From contig CATJXY010000050.1 in NCBI GenBank assembly GCA_949744505.1, positions 27,261-91,260 on the forward strand: DNA of 64,000 nt, read 5' to 3'. Under the pieces are notes generated by a model, which was not told where the DNA came from, searched no databases, and saw nothing but the letters and a program-made list of their open reading frames with translations. This DNA comes from an uncultured Erysipelotrichaceae bacterium. GTDB taxonomy: Bacteria > Bacillota_I > Bacilli_A > Erysipelotrichales > Erysipelotrichaceae. Numbering within the stretch: position 1 is the first letter of the stretch; every line of letters starts with the position of its first letter. The position numbers and the translations under genes were made by a program. Of the stretch, positions 1 through 9,105 are shown one piece after another.

Positions 1-18
1 AACAATTTGATTGTAACC

Positions 19-58
19 GCTTTAATTCTTTAAACTTTTTTTAAAGCATTATTAAAGC
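19..58 (-). terminator. Nested hairpin downstream of the BTAD gene
   Basis: An outer inverted repeat (GCTTTAAT 19-26, ATTAAAGC 51-58) encloses an inner one (CTTTAAA 28-34, TTTAAAG 40-46). It lies about 45 bases after the stop of the minus-strand BTAD gene and may end that transcript. There is no clean T-run, so a terminator role is tentative. Confidence 0.35.
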
Positions 59-101
59 AGTTTCATTCCCCAAAAATTAAAAATCTTTCTTTTCATAAAT
101 T

Positions 102-1280
102 CTATAAAAAAGGATTAATACTATAATAGCTAATACCATATCTTCTATTACATCTTTTTTGAAAATCAATATCAATGCGTGCCCCGATATCTCGTATATT
201 TTCTTCATTCGCACTAACACAAAGTACAAGATACTGATTTATATTATATTTTGTATAAACATCTCCAATTCTTAAATGTGACTTAAAAGTTTCTTTAAGC
301 TTTTCTCCTAAACGAAGACAACTGCTCTTATTTTCAATCGGGCTTCCATCTACTTTTACAAGATTACATACCAATACACAAAATTGAATATTTTCTCTGT
401 CACTTAAGCGTTTCAAAATTCTAAAATAGTCTGTAAATCCAAGAAAAGAACAACAATATGCCCCCAAGGCTCCTTCTTCTTCATTCAAATTTTGATAAAT
501 TTTTTCAGGGCTTTCTCCATTAACCAACACATGATCTTCAATTTCTTTAAGCCATTGTATTGTTTCGATTGAAGAGAAATTTTCGATTTGATTAACTTTC
601 TTTACCAAATCCTGATAAAGATTCCCAACTTCTTGAAAATGTCCTTGTGCAACCATACTATCAATAACCCAAATTTCCCAGCCCTCCAAAGGATACATTC
701 TCATTGCACGTGAAGCATACTGTTCAATTTGACCATACGCCTTTTTACCTTTAAAATACTCAAGTAAAAATATCAGCATTTTTTTGTATTTTTCTTTATA
801 TTCATTTGCCCTACGCATTACCCATTGTTCACTAGCTAATTGAGGAAGAAACTCTCCTTTATATAAATCACAAGCTTGTTTACAGCATTCCGCTCTCTTA
901 TAGAGATCCTGTTCTTTCTCAAAATCCTTCTCTAAACAATCAAATTCCCAAACATCAGAAATCACTTCTACCGGTCCATCAAAACGAATCGTTCCACCTT
1001 TCACAATAAAATATTCACCTTTAGGAAGAGGTGATTTTTTAAGATATTGACGAAGTCGAAAAATTGTACTATTTAAACTATCATTCGGATTTTCAATTTC
1101 ATCTGCCTCATACATATTATGGATAAGTGTTCGCTTGCTGAAATCTTGTTTTGGTCTTGTCATCAACAATTGAAAAAGCTGACTGAATTTCGAATTATTT
1201 TGTTTACCAAATGTCAAAGCTGTTTCACCATAATAAGCACTGAATCCTCCGAAAAGATTGACATTTAATTTTGACTGCAT
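102..1280 (-). CDS. BTAD-type transcriptional regulator with C-terminal GGDEF-like domain
   Basis: 392 aa. The N-terminal 90 residues look like a winged-helix DNA-binding domain of the SARP/OmpR kind (start MQSKLNVNLFGGFSAYYG). Residues about 105-240 match the helical BTAD domain, including the LYKGEFLP and WV.RRANEY patterns. The last 120 residues carry GAYC and GDVYTKYNINQYLVL motifs that recur in the C-terminus of the adjacent GGDEF protein. The probable role is a cytoplasmic transcription regulator. The start has an AAAGGGG ribosome binding site. It lies 18 bases downstream of the GGDEF gene, so the two are probably one transcript. The C-terminal domain lacks a GGDEF motif and is unlikely to be catalytic. 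Target genes are unknown. Confidence 0.75.
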   Translation of the reverse strand: MQSKLNVNLFGGFSAYYGETALTFGKQNNSKFSQLFQLLMTRPKQDFSKRTLIHNMYEADEIENPNDSLNSTIFRLRQYLKKSPLPKGEYFIVKGGTIRFDGPVEVISDVWEFDCLEKDFEKEQDLYKRAECCKQACDLYKGEFLPQLASEQWVMRRANEYKEKYKKMLIFLLEYFKGKKAYGQIEQYASRAMRMYPLEGWEIWVIDSMVAQGHFQEVGNLYQDLVKKVNQIENFSSIETIQWLKEIEDHVLVNGESPEKIYQNLNEEEGALGAYCCSFLGFTDYFRILKRLSDRENIQFCVLVCNLVKVDGSPIENKSSCLRLGEKLKETFKSHLRIGDVYTKYNINQYLVLCVSANEENIRDIGARIDIDFQKRCNRRYGISYYSINPFL

Positions 1281-1298
1281 ATTTTATACCCCTTTCAA

Positions 1299-2222
1299 TT
1301 ATTTTTCAATAATTTTTGCAGATTGGAGTTCATAACAATTATAAACCAATAAATTGTGCTGATTTCCTCCTGTTGTCAAATAATAATTTTTTATTCGTTC
1401 TGCAATTCGCTCTGCCAAAATTTCAGTTGTATCAATTGCTAGAATCAAATATTGACAACTCGTATAACGCGTATAAACATCTCCCATACGAAGTGTATTC
1501 TGAATAACTTCTCCAAGATGTTCCATCTGCGAATCTTTCTCATCAGGCAAAACCATATTTCCAATAGAATCTACGATAGTCAATAAAATCACACAAACTT
1601 TTTGATTACTGCGTATCATTCCTCTTTCAAGAAATCGATATATACTCTTAAATGTTTCATAATTCTGACAATATGCACCGGGTTTTCGAATTTGTTCCAT
1701 CAAATCATTTTTAACCTGCTTTGCATCTTTCCAATAATTATCTTTTACTTCTTCTGACAATTTGTGGAAATTATGAAGTTCATTTTTACTAAGCCGAAGA
1801 TTATCCCATGCTTTTTTTAAAAGATCATTATAATTATCTCCTCTTTCATACACAGAATAGCCTATAGAGACAGATAATCCAATACCTTTATTTTCTTTTC
1901 GTCGATCACTATGGAACCGTTCTTCAATTCGTAACTTGAAGTTTTCTGCATGATTCAGCTCAATTGCTCCCGGCATGAAAATAACGAATTCATCTCCCCC
2001 TATTCTTCCTAAAATATCATTTTTTCGTATCATAAATCCAAGCGTGCGCGCAGTCTGTTTTAAGCACTCATCTCCGGCCAAATGACCAAACTGATCATTT
2101 ACTCGTCGAAAATGGTCAATATCACATACAAACAATGCTCCACCATTCATAAGAACATTAGAAATTCTTTTTTCTACAGAATTTTTACTTAATACCCCTG
2201 TCAAATTATCTAACTCTTGCAT
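1299..2222 (-). CDS. GGDEF-domain diguanylate cyclase with extra C-terminal domain
   Basis: 307 aa from the ATG at 2222, which follows an AAGGGAAA ribosome binding site. A longer reading from TTG at 2264 would begin inside the promoter spacer. The GGDEF domain fills residues 1-165: a DxD-like metal site in FVCDIDHF, GGDEF at 75-79, and RKND at 66-69 exactly five residues before it, matching the allosteric c-di-GMP inhibitory site. This predicts an active, feedback-inhibited c-di-GMP synthase. Residues about 185-307 repeat the GAYC...GDVYTRY...QYLIL domain of the neighbouring BTAD regulator. There is no membrane segment. What the second domain senses is not visible. Confidence 0.85.
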   Translation of the reverse strand: MQELDNLTGVLSKNSVEKRISNVLMNGGALFVCDIDHFRRVNDQFGHLAGDECLKQTARTLGFMIRKNDILGRIGGDEFVIFMPGAIELNHAENFKLRIEERFHSDRRKENKGIGLSVSIGYSVYERGDNYNDLLKKAWDNLRLSKNELHNFHKLSEEVKDNYWKDAKQVKNDLMEQIRKPGAYCQNYETFKSIYRFLERGMIRSNQKVCVILLTIVDSIGNMVLPDEKDSQMEHLGEVIQNTLRMGDVYTRYTSCQYLILAIDTTEILAERIAERIKNYYLTTGGNQHNLLVYNCYELQSAKIIEK

Positions 2223-2250
2223 TGTTAATTTCCCTTCTACTTTATTTTTA

Positions 2251-2279
2251 ATTTTATCACGCAAGCTTTATTAAGTAAA
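2251..2279 (-). promoter_or_regulatory. Promoter of the GGDEF-BTAD pair
   Basis: On the minus strand a -35 TTTACT (2279-2274) and a -10 TAAAAT (2256-2251) are 17 bases apart, with TG before the -10. Transcription would start near 2244, downstream of the TTG at 2264. This supports the ATG at 2222 as the true start. Confidence 0.6.
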
Positions 2280-2491
2280 ATAAGTTTTTATCTTTTCAAG
2301 CAATAAATATTTATGCAGTTCTTAATACATCTCTATTTCTCTTTTTCCTAATCTATATTCACCTTAGATTATAATATCAAATATCATAATAATTAAAACT
2401 CCATAAATACAATAGAAACTTTTTTAGCAGTTGCATTTATTGAATAAATTATCTAAAATAAACTTATATAAAAGATTTGGAAAGAGGAACT

Positions 2492-3604
2492 ATGAGCATA
2501 AACAAGCAAATTAAAAGAATTGTATGTACCGGTGGTCCATGTGCCGGAAAAAGTACTTTTATGTCTAGGGCTGAAGAAATTTTTCAAGAAAGAGGCTATA
2601 AGGTCATGATTGTTCATGAAACAGCGACTGAATTAATAACAGGAGGAATAAGTCCGGCTCCGGATAATATGGGGATGTATGAATTTCAAAAATATGCAAT
2701 CGGATTACAATTAAGAAAAGAAGAATTATATGAAATGGCTGCAAATCAAATCAACGCAAACAATGTTCTTATTTTCTATGATCGTGGTATTCTCGACGAC
2801 AAAGGTTATGTCAGTCCTGACGAATTTACTGAGTTGTTAAGCCAATTTGATATTACTGAGGAGGAAGCTAGAAATAAATATGATATGGTCATTCATATGG
2901 TTACGGCTGCAAAAGGTGCAGAGGAAGCTTATACCCTTTCAAATAATGCCGCTCGATATGAAGGAATAGAGGAAGCTCGACATGTTGATGATACCATTTT
3001 AGAGAGTTGGAAAGATCATCCGAATCGCATTATTATTGGTAACGACTATGACTTTGAGACCAAAATTCGCAAATCAATTCAAGCTATTTTCACTTATTTG
3101 GGGGAAGAAAAACCAATTGAAGTATTTAAGAAATACCTCATTGAAGTAGACCCTCAACTTATCAATAACCTCAAATCTATCAATGCTTCTGAAACAAGAA
3201 TTTTTCAACACTATTTAAAAAGCCAATCAGGAACTGAACGAAGGATCAGAAAAAAAGAAAAAAATGGAAATACACTTTACTATTATTCAGAAGCCACCAT
3301 GCTTACCCCTTCTACACGCATAAAAAAAGACCGCATTATCTCAAGCGGACAATATGGGGATTACAGCTCAGAAGTCGATCCAAATCTTCATGTAATTGAT
3401 AAAAAACGCTATAGCTTCTACTATAATGGTTTATTTTTCAAACTGGATATATTCGATTTTGATACATCAAAAGCTCTTTTAGGTGTTCAAGTTCCTGACA
3501 ATAAAGAAAAAATAAGTCTTCCTGATTTCATCCACATCATCAAAGATGTATCCGATATTCTAAATTACAAAAACTATTATCTTGCCAAAATACAAAAATT
3601 TTAA
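2492..3604 (+). CDS. AAA-type NTPase/kinase fused to a CYTH-like domain
   Basis: 370 aa from the ATG at 2492, preceded by GAAAGAGG. An upstream TTG at 2477 would overlap that site. The N-terminus has a P-loop, CTGGPCAGKST, at about residues 11-21, and FYDRG resembles the acidic segment of small-molecule kinases. From about residue 215 the pattern IEVDPQ, ERRIRKKEKNG and YYYSEATM fits the CYTH (adenylate cyclase/thiamine triphosphatase) tunnel fold, which binds triphosphates through basic and acidic residues. Kinase-CYTH fusions are known, for example the plant TTM proteins. The substrate is unknown. It is monocistronic, with its own terminator. Confidence 0.7.
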   Translation: MSINKQIKRIVCTGGPCAGKSTFMSRAEEIFQERGYKVMIVHETATELITGGISPAPDNMGMYEFQKYAIGLQLRKEELYEMAANQINANNVLIFYDRGILDDKGYVSPDEFTELLSQFDITEEEARNKYDMVIHMVTAAKGAEEAYTLSNNAARYEGIEEARHVDDTILESWKDHPNRIIIGNDYDFETKIRKSIQAIFTYLGEEKPIEVFKKYLIEVDPQLINNLKSINASETRIFQHYLKSQSGTERRIRKKEKNGNTLYYYSEATMLTPSTRIKKDRIISSGQYGDYSSEVDPNLHVIDKKRYSFYYNGLFFKLDIFDFDTSKALLGVQVPDNKEKISLPDFIHIIKDVSDILNYKNYYLAKIQKF

Positions 3605-3625
3605 GGAATCTCTAGATTCCTTTTT
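3605..3625 (+). terminator. Terminator of the AAA-CYTH gene
   Basis: GGAATC and GATTCC arms around a TCTA loop, followed by TTTTT. The hairpin begins immediately after the stop codon. Confidence 0.7.
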
Positions 3626-3645
3626 ATATATAATAAATATCTGAT

Positions 3646-4173
3646 TCAATTATCTTCATAAGATAAATAACTTCCTTTATAGATTTCATGAAATCCATTT
3701 AAATTTTCAAAGTCTTTTGGTTTAATCAAACAATTTGGCTTATCAAAATGATAAATATTGGCTTTATCCAATAATTCCGCTATGAAATAACTGCAAACAT
3801 ATCTATTTTTTAAGGTAAAAGGAATGTGAAAAAAGCGAGGAATGATTCCGATAAAATCATATTTATAATCATCAATAGTCTTTTCCATTTCATCAAGAGT
3901 TTTTTTGATGAAATCATATGCCTCTTTATTGACTTCAGTTTCAAAAATACAACAAACCGTTTTATTAAACTTATTAAAAAATTCTCCATGCTTGTGTTCA
4001 ATAGATAATCCACCATTTAAGATTGTATTAACATGTCTTCTACCAAAACTGTATATAATATCGCAATTTCTATTTAATGAAATTCCTACATGACTGTATT
4101 CATACCTAGTAAATAATTTTACTAATTTCGATGGAATTGTATTTGTATGCATCAATAATAGATATATTTTCAT
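3646..4173 (-). CDS. YiiX-like permuted papain-fold (NlpC/P60 superfamily) protein
   Basis: 175 aa. The order of motifs is histidine first (YSHVGISL, about residues 26-33) and cysteine later (RYVCSYFIAELL, about residues 123-134). This is the circularly permuted NlpC/P60 arrangement of the YiiX/YebB group. Such proteins are amidases or thioesterases acting on peptide or lipid amide bonds. No signal peptide is seen, so it is probably cytoplasmic. It faces the AAA-CYTH gene tail to tail and has only a weak ribosome binding site. The substrate cannot be told from sequence. Confidence 0.6.
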   Translation of the reverse strand: MKIYLLLMHTNTIPSKLVKLFTRYEYSHVGISLNRNCDIIYSFGRRHVNTILNGGLSIEHKHGEFFNKFNKTVCCIFETEVNKEAYDFIKKTLDEMEKTIDDYKYDFIGIIPRFFHIPFTLKNRYVCSYFIAELLDKANIYHFDKPNCLIKPKDFENLNGFHEIYKGSYLSYEDN

Positions 4174-4266
4174 AGCTTTCCCCGCTCATTAATAAACTTT
4201 TTCAAATATATCATATCTAGTAGTAAAATTCAATTAACTTTCCTTTTTTATCGACCATCATGTTAT

Positions 4267-4289
4267 AAAAAAGCCGGAATTACTCCGAC
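4267..4289 (-). terminator. Terminator of the ABC exporter operon
   Basis: On the minus strand GTCGGA and TCCGGC pair (one G-T) around GTAAT, then TTTTTT. It lies just after the second exporter gene. Confidence 0.65.
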
Positions 4290-4298
4290 ATTTTTGCA

Positions 4299-6059
4299 TT
4301 AATTTTCAAATTGACTATTATATAGAGATGCATAAAATCCCTTCTTTTTTAGAAGTGATTCGTGATTTCCTTGTTCAATAATATCACCGTCTTTTAACAC
4401 TAAAATCAAATCAGCATGTTGAATTGTAGACAAACGATGGGCAATTACAAAACAAGTTTTCCCTTCCATCAACTTAAGCATTGCATTTTGTATCAACATT
4501 TCTGTTCGACTGTCTACGTTTGATGTTGCTTCATCTAAAATCAACATATTGGCATCTGCCAGCATAGCCCGAGCGATGGTTAAAAGTTGCTTTTGTCCTT
4601 TTGAAATATTAACCCCATCATCATTAAGCGCTGTATCATATCCTTGTGGAAGCTGTTCAATATAATTGTGAATATGTGCAGCTTTAGCACATTCTATAAC
4701 TTGTTCATAGGTGGCATTATTACTTCCATAAGAAATATTTTCATAAATCGTTCCACCAAATAACCATGTATCTTGTAAGACCATTGCATAGGACTTACGA
4801 AGACTTTTACGTGTCAGATTACGAACATCATGCTTATCAACACAAATTACCCCACTATTAACATCATAGAATCTCATCAATAAATTAATAATCGTCGTTT
4901 TTCCTGCACCGGTCGGTCCAACAATAGCAACAGTTTTTCCGGATAATGCTTCAAAATTTAAATCATGAATTATCAGTTTATCGACATCATATCCAAATTG
5001 AACATGCTCTGCCGTGACATTTCCTTTTGTATTTTCAAGATTTATTGCAGATTCTTTATCTTTAATTTCTATCGGTTCATCCAATAATTTAAATACACGT
5101 TCAGCAGCTGCAAGTGCAGATTGTAGTTCACTCATAATATTAGCCGTTTCATTAATGGGACCGGAAAACTTTCTTGAGTACAAAACAAATGAAGAAATAT
5201 TTCCAAGTGAGATGGAAGAAGCCAAATATAGCAAAGCACCAAAAACACTTACCAAAGAAAGAGAAAGATTATTGACAAAATTCACAGATGGACCAATCAT
5301 ACTTCCTTGATAGTCGGCTTCATAATAAGCTTGCATCGCATCTTTATTTTTTTCATCAAAACGGCGAAGAATTTCTTCTTCCTGGTTGTATGCTTTAATT
5401 GTTTTCTGTCCAGATAGCATTTCTTCACTAAATCCATTTAACTCCCCCAATTTTTTTGATCGATTTCGAAACAACGGACGAATTTTAGTTGTTTTATAAC
5501 GAGCAAATGCAATAGAAATCGGCACAGTAATGACAAATACTAAAGTTAATTGCCATGATAAAGTAATCATCATCCACAATGATCCGATCACTGTAATGGA
5601 ACCGGTTATAATCTGTAAAAGATCATTCGATAATGAAGTATTAATTGTATCAATATCATAAGAAATTCTGGAAATCAGTTCTCCAATCTGAGTATCATTA
5701 AAATATCCAACAGGAAGATCTAACAAATGATCAAATACCGACTGTCTCATTTTATAGGTAATCTTTTGACTCAAACGAATCATGCTGACACTAAGCGTAT
5801 AGCTCAATATAGAAGAAATAACATAAACTCCAATCATTAAGAGACAATACTTATATACTTCTGAAAAATTGACTTGTCCAATATTTTCCCCAATTGCATC
5901 AATAGCCTGCCCGGAAAGTTTTGGTCCAATAAGTGCTAATGTATTAGCGCCAATCATCAAAACAAGTGCAATTATAAGATGAATTTTATGCTCAAATAAT
6001 ATTTTTGTAAGCCTTAATAAAGTTCCTCTTTTTTCTTTTATTAATTTTGGTTTAGTCAA
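4299..6059 (-). CDS. ABC exporter subunit (fused membrane and ATPase domains), second of a pair
   Basis: 586 aa from a TTG at 6059. A GGGAGGTG site lies eight bases before it, and the start overlaps the previous stop by eight bases; the longer frame from 6089 would begin inside the upstream gene. Six membrane helices occupy about residues 20-310. The ATPase has Walker A GPTGAGKTT, a signature-like NISKGQKQLL (normally LSGGQ), Walker B MLILDEAT and the switch IAHRLST. The two half-transporters would form a heterodimeric type IV exporter for drugs, lipids or peptides. K in place of G in the signature suggests one altered ATP site, as in many heterodimers. The cargo is unknown. Confidence 0.85.
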   Translation of the reverse strand: MTKPKLIKEKRGTLLRLTKILFEHKIHLIIALVLMIGANTLALIGPKLSGQAIDAIGENIGQVNFSEVYKYCLLMIGVYVISSILSYTLSVSMIRLSQKITYKMRQSVFDHLLDLPVGYFNDTQIGELISRISYDIDTINTSLSNDLLQIITGSITVIGSLWMMITLSWQLTLVFVITVPISIAFARYKTTKIRPLFRNRSKKLGELNGFSEEMLSGQKTIKAYNQEEEILRRFDEKNKDAMQAYYEADYQGSMIGPSVNFVNNLSLSLVSVFGALLYLASSISLGNISSFVLYSRKFSGPINETANIMSELQSALAAAERVFKLLDEPIEIKDKESAINLENTKGNVTAEHVQFGYDVDKLIIHDLNFEALSGKTVAIVGPTGAGKTTIINLLMRFYDVNSGVICVDKHDVRNLTRKSLRKSYAMVLQDTWLFGGTIYENISYGSNNATYEQVIECAKAAHIHNYIEQLPQGYDTALNDDGVNISKGQKQLLTIARAMLADANMLILDEATSNVDSRTEMLIQNAMLKLMEGKTCFVIAHRLSTIQHADLILVLKDGDIIEQGNHESLLKKKGFYASLYNSQFEN

Positions 6060-7620
6060 CGAAAGCACCTCCCATCTGTGTACTTTCAATCATCTTATAT
6101 AATTCACAATTTTTAATTAGTTCATCATGAGTTCCATCACCGATAATTTTTCCCTCTTCTAATACAAGGATACGATCCGCATGCATGATCGAACTGATTC
6201 TTTGAGCTACGATAATTGTTGTCGTATCTTTAAAACACTCTTTGATTGCTTTACGAAGATTCGCATCAGTTTTATAGTCCAAGGCACTGCTTGAATCATC
6301 TAAGATTAATATTTCAGGATTAGCAGCAAATGCTCTTGATAAGAGAATTCTTTGCTTTTGCCCTCCAGAAATATTTGTTCCCCTAGATGTCAAAATATGA
6401 TCTGTTCCTTTTTCAAGATTCGATATAAATTCTTCTGCTTGTGCAACTTTAATCGCCTGATTAATTTGTTCATCTGATAAATCCCGCCCAAATCGAATGT
6501 TTTCCTTGATTGAATCAGCATATAAAAAATCATTTTGCATCACAATTCCAAAAAGTTTACGAAGTTCTTTATTGTTCATAGATCGAATATCTTTACCATT
6601 GATACGAATCGATCCTTCCTTCACATCGTAAAACCGCAATAGCAATTGTAAAATTGTGGTTTTGCCACACCCGGTCGCTCCAAGAATACCTAAAGTCTGT
6701 CCTTTATCAATTCTGAAATTTATATTTTCTAAGTTATTTTTCACACCATTATAGCTAAATGAAACATGATCAAATATAATGCTTCCTTCTTCCCGTTTAA
6801 ATTCTTTTTCATCCAAAACAATAAGATCAGCAGGAATATTTAAAATTTCACCAATACGATCAGCACTTGCAATTCCTTTTGATATTTCAACAAAAATTCT
6901 TGAAATAGACATCATCGCATTAGAAATAAGGGTAAAATATGTCATAAATGCAATTATTTTACCTGTTTCACTAAGTCCCATATTAACACGATATGCTCCT
7001 GCTAAAATAACTCCCGTCAAACCCAAATTTAAAAATAAATTCATCAATGGATTGGTTACTGCCATCGCAATACCGGCCTGTTTCTCTTTATCCACAAGTT
7101 TTCTATTAATCCTATCATAGCGATTTTTTTCATAATCTACTTTTGATAAAGCTTTGATTACACGTATACCTGCCACATTCTCCCTAACAACACGTATCAT
7201 ATCATCTGTGGCAGTTTGAACCTTTGTATAAAGCGGGATTCCTTTTGTCGCCTTACGATATACAATCGCTGTAATAAATGGAAGTGTTGCTACAAGTACT
7301 AATGTAAGATAAGGTTCCATTATAAAAGTAATGATAATTCCACCTAATAATAAAATTGGCGCTCGAACACCCATTCGTTGAATCATTCCGATCATCCGAT
7401 GAACATTATATGTATCCGTAGTCAAACGAGACTCTAAACTCGGAATTGTGACCCTATCAACCTGTTTAGAGGAAAGATACGATATTTTTTCAAAAAGATC
7501 ATGCCGGATTTTTTCAGAACTATCTTTAGCTACTTTACTAGCCATACGATTCGCAGTAATGTTCCCCCAAACTCCTATTATCGAACAAATAATCATCATT
7601 CCGCCCCAAAATAATATCAA
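6052..7620 (-). CDS. ABC exporter subunit, first of a pair, cut from its N-terminus by an in-frame stop
   Basis: 522 aa from a TTG at 7620 that has no ribosome binding site. The frame continues upstream through an in-frame TAA at 7630-7632 into 46 codons that supply the missing first membrane helix, so the intact gene would run 7770-6052 (about 571 aa including the stop position). The rest is well preserved: Walker A GATGCGKTT, signature ISGGQKQR, Walker B ILILDDSS, and switch region VAQRISS, with Q where H is usual. ILDDSS has D in place of the catalytic E. Either the gene is a recent pseudogene, the stop is read through, or the sequence contains an error. The downstream partner is translationally coupled to it. 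Confidence 0.75.
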   Translation of the reverse strand: MILFWGGMMIICSIIGVWGNITANRMASKVAKDSSEKIRHDLFEKISYLSSKQVDRVTIPSLESRLTTDTYNVHRMIGMIQRMGVRAPILLLGGIIITFIMEPYLTLVLVATLPFITAIVYRKATKGIPLYTKVQTATDDMIRVVRENVAGIRVIKALSKVDYEKNRYDRINRKLVDKEKQAGIAMAVTNPLMNLFLNLGLTGVILAGAYRVNMGLSETGKIIAFMTYFTLISNAMMSISRIFVEISKGIASADRIGEILNIPADLIVLDEKEFKREEGSIIFDHVSFSYNGVKNNLENINFRIDKGQTLGILGATGCGKTTILQLLLRFYDVKEGSIRINGKDIRSMNNKELRKLFGIVMQNDFLYADSIKENIRFGRDLSDEQINQAIKVAQAEEFISNLEKGTDHILTSRGTNISGGQKQRILLSRAFAANPEILILDDSSSALDYKTDANLRKAIKECFKDTTTIIVAQRISSIMHADRILVLEEGKIIGDGTHDELIKNCELYKMIESTQMGGAFVD

Positions 7621-7629
7621 AGATTTATC

Positions 7630-7770
7630 TTATTGAGGGACAATATCATCAATCATCATTGCCAAAATATAGGGAAGACATAGTTCCATAATCGTTCCGC
7701 ATGCTTTAATACAAAAGCCTAAACTCATACTTTTAATAAAGGGTTTTAAATATGTAAGTATCGTTTTCAT
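7630..7770 (-). pseudogene. Detached N-terminal 46 codons of the first ABC exporter subunit
   Basis: ATG at 7770 follows GAGGTGATGGA, a strong ribosome binding site, and a good promoter. The frame reads MKTILTYLKPF and continues through a hydrophobic helix to IDDIVPQ, then TAA. The next codons (DKSL, then the downstream frame) continue the same protein with no frame change, so a single nonsense codon separates the parts. This is the usual start of a half-size ABC exporter. Confidence 0.75.
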
Positions 7771-7793
7771 TCCATCACCTCAACCCTTGTTTA

Positions 7794-7822
7794 AGTATAC
7801 TATGTTTTTCTTGAACTTTCAA
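7794..7822 (-). promoter_or_regulatory. Promoter of the ABC exporter operon
   Basis: Minus strand: -35 TTGAAA (7822-7817), 17-base spacer, -10 TATACT (7799-7794). The start ATG at 7770 follows at a normal distance, which shows that the broken gene still has a complete expression signal. Confidence 0.65.
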
Positions 7823-7857
7823 AAAAGTGCATTTTCTTTTTTTGAAAACACACTTTT
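7823..7857 (-). terminator. Terminator of the MoxR-DUF58-DUF4129 operon
   Basis: A 14-bp stem with two wobble pairs (7823-7836 with 7844-7857) and a 7-base loop. In the minus-strand transcript a T-run follows. It starts at the stop codon of the DUF4129 gene and overlaps the -35 side of the exporter promoter. Confidence 0.75.
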
Positions 7858-9105
7858 CTAATTTCCTTTTTTATATCTAGTAATATTATATTCTTCGGTC
7901 AATTCATCTAAACCGTGTTCCTTTGATAATTTTTGATTCTGCATTGAAACGAACTTTAAATATTCGTTAGGAGTCATCCCCTTTTCCATTTCATATCCTT
8001 TATGAATCAACCCATTGACAGTTTTCAAATATTTTTTTCTAATTGGATCTAATAAATCTCTGCCTAATAATTTATTAATTTTTTTCTTCATGGAATCTTT
8101 CCATTCCTCTTTGGAAAAAACAAATGTTTTCTCTTCAAAATCTCCCACATTTTCATATAATACTGTTTTTATTTTTCTGTAACTCAAATAAGCCATCCCA
8201 GCAAAGCAACATAATATTAAAATAACTACCAATATTTTTATTTCTTCATAATGCTCCACGGCGCCTTGAATATTTTCCAAATCAGTCGGTAAAGATTCTT
8301 CTTCGAGAATCAGTTCTTCAACTGAGCTCTTTAAAGCTTCTTCTCCATCTTTCGTGTAACCGGTAGGATGAATTTTCAATGAAATTGACAAAATTGCTTG
8401 CAAGCCCCAATTAATCACTGTCCAAATATGCTTTAGTAATTCTATTAATCCCATCATAGCTCCTAAAAACAGATACGGAAGCCATGTAACAATATTCTTT
8501 TGTAAGAAGATAAAAATTAAAGCAATAAAAAGGGAAAGTAAATTTACAAAAACAATATTGGAATGACTATTTACTTCTACTGACGAAACTTTATATTCTC
8601 TTATCAGATTCATTCTTACAAGATAAATAAGAGAAAATATACAGTAAAAAGTTGCAGTACTATTGATTGCTTCAAGATATTCCCCATTTCTTAAATACAT
8701 GGTTATAAACCCGCTTAGAAAAAGAATGATAAGAAGTTTCTTTAATTCTTCCGGTAAATAGCTCTCTTTTTCCGATTTGATCCAAGCATAAAACCCACAC
8801 CCTGTAAAATAAACACTTCCTAATAAAATAAAAACGATATCTTCTCCATAAAGAAGCGTATAAGAAAGGATTCCGGATATCATAAAAATAATAAAAAAGA
8901 ATATAGCTTTAGCTTGTTGATGCATCTTAGTTCTGAAAAAGAATATCTTAAGAACTAAGATGTAAATAATTGTTACCGGAAGGAAAATATTTAATAATCT
9001 GCCACAGAAAAAGTTCAACATACATACAATAAAAACAAAATAAAGTGTCAAAGACTCATAAATAGATTCTATCAAAATTCCTAAGATATTATTGATATGA
9101 TTCAT
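7858..9105 (-). CDS. Multi-spanning membrane protein with C-terminal DUF4129-like segment
   Basis: 415 aa. About eight hydrophobic helices fill the first 225 residues. A soluble loop (residues about 240-285) follows, then one more helix (about 288-308) and a cytoplasmic tail with the pattern LIHKGYEMEKGMTPNEYLKFV. That tail resembles the DUF4129 module found after transglutaminase-like proteins. It is the last gene of an operon with a DUF58 protein and a MoxR ATPase, and overlaps the DUF58 gene by 17 bases. The transglutaminase core usual in such loci is absent. It probably works with the MoxR/DUF58 pair at the membrane; the exact role is unknown. Confidence 0.65.
   Translation of the reverse strand: MNHINNILGILIESIYESLTLYFVFIVCMLNFFCGRLLNIFLPVTIIYILVLKIFFFRTKMHQQAKAIFFFIIFMISGILSYTLLYGEDIVFILLGSVYFTGCGFYAWIKSEKESYLPEELKKLLIILFLSGFITMYLRNGEYLEAINSTATFYCIFSLIYLVRMNLIREYKVSSVEVNSHSNIVFVNLLSLFIALIFIFLQKNIVTWLPYLFLGAMMGLIELLKHIWTVINWGLQAILSISLKIHPTGYTKDGEEALKSSVEELILEEESLPTDLENIQGAVEHYEEIKILVVILILCCFAGMAYLSYRKIKTVLYENVGDFEEKTFVFSKEEWKDSMKKKINKLLGRDLLDPIRKKYLKTVNGLIHKGYEMEKGMTPNEYLKFVSMQNQKLSKEHGLDELTEEYNITRYKKGN

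Noticed and set aside
2223..2264. TTG at 2264 as the GGDEF protein start
   Set aside because: It lies in the promoter spacer, upstream of the expected transcript start; the ATG at 2222 has the ribosome binding site.
3810..4093. Small overlapping frames in the YiiX-like gene on both strands
   Set aside because: No ribosome binding sites; composition is that of shadow frames of the real gene.
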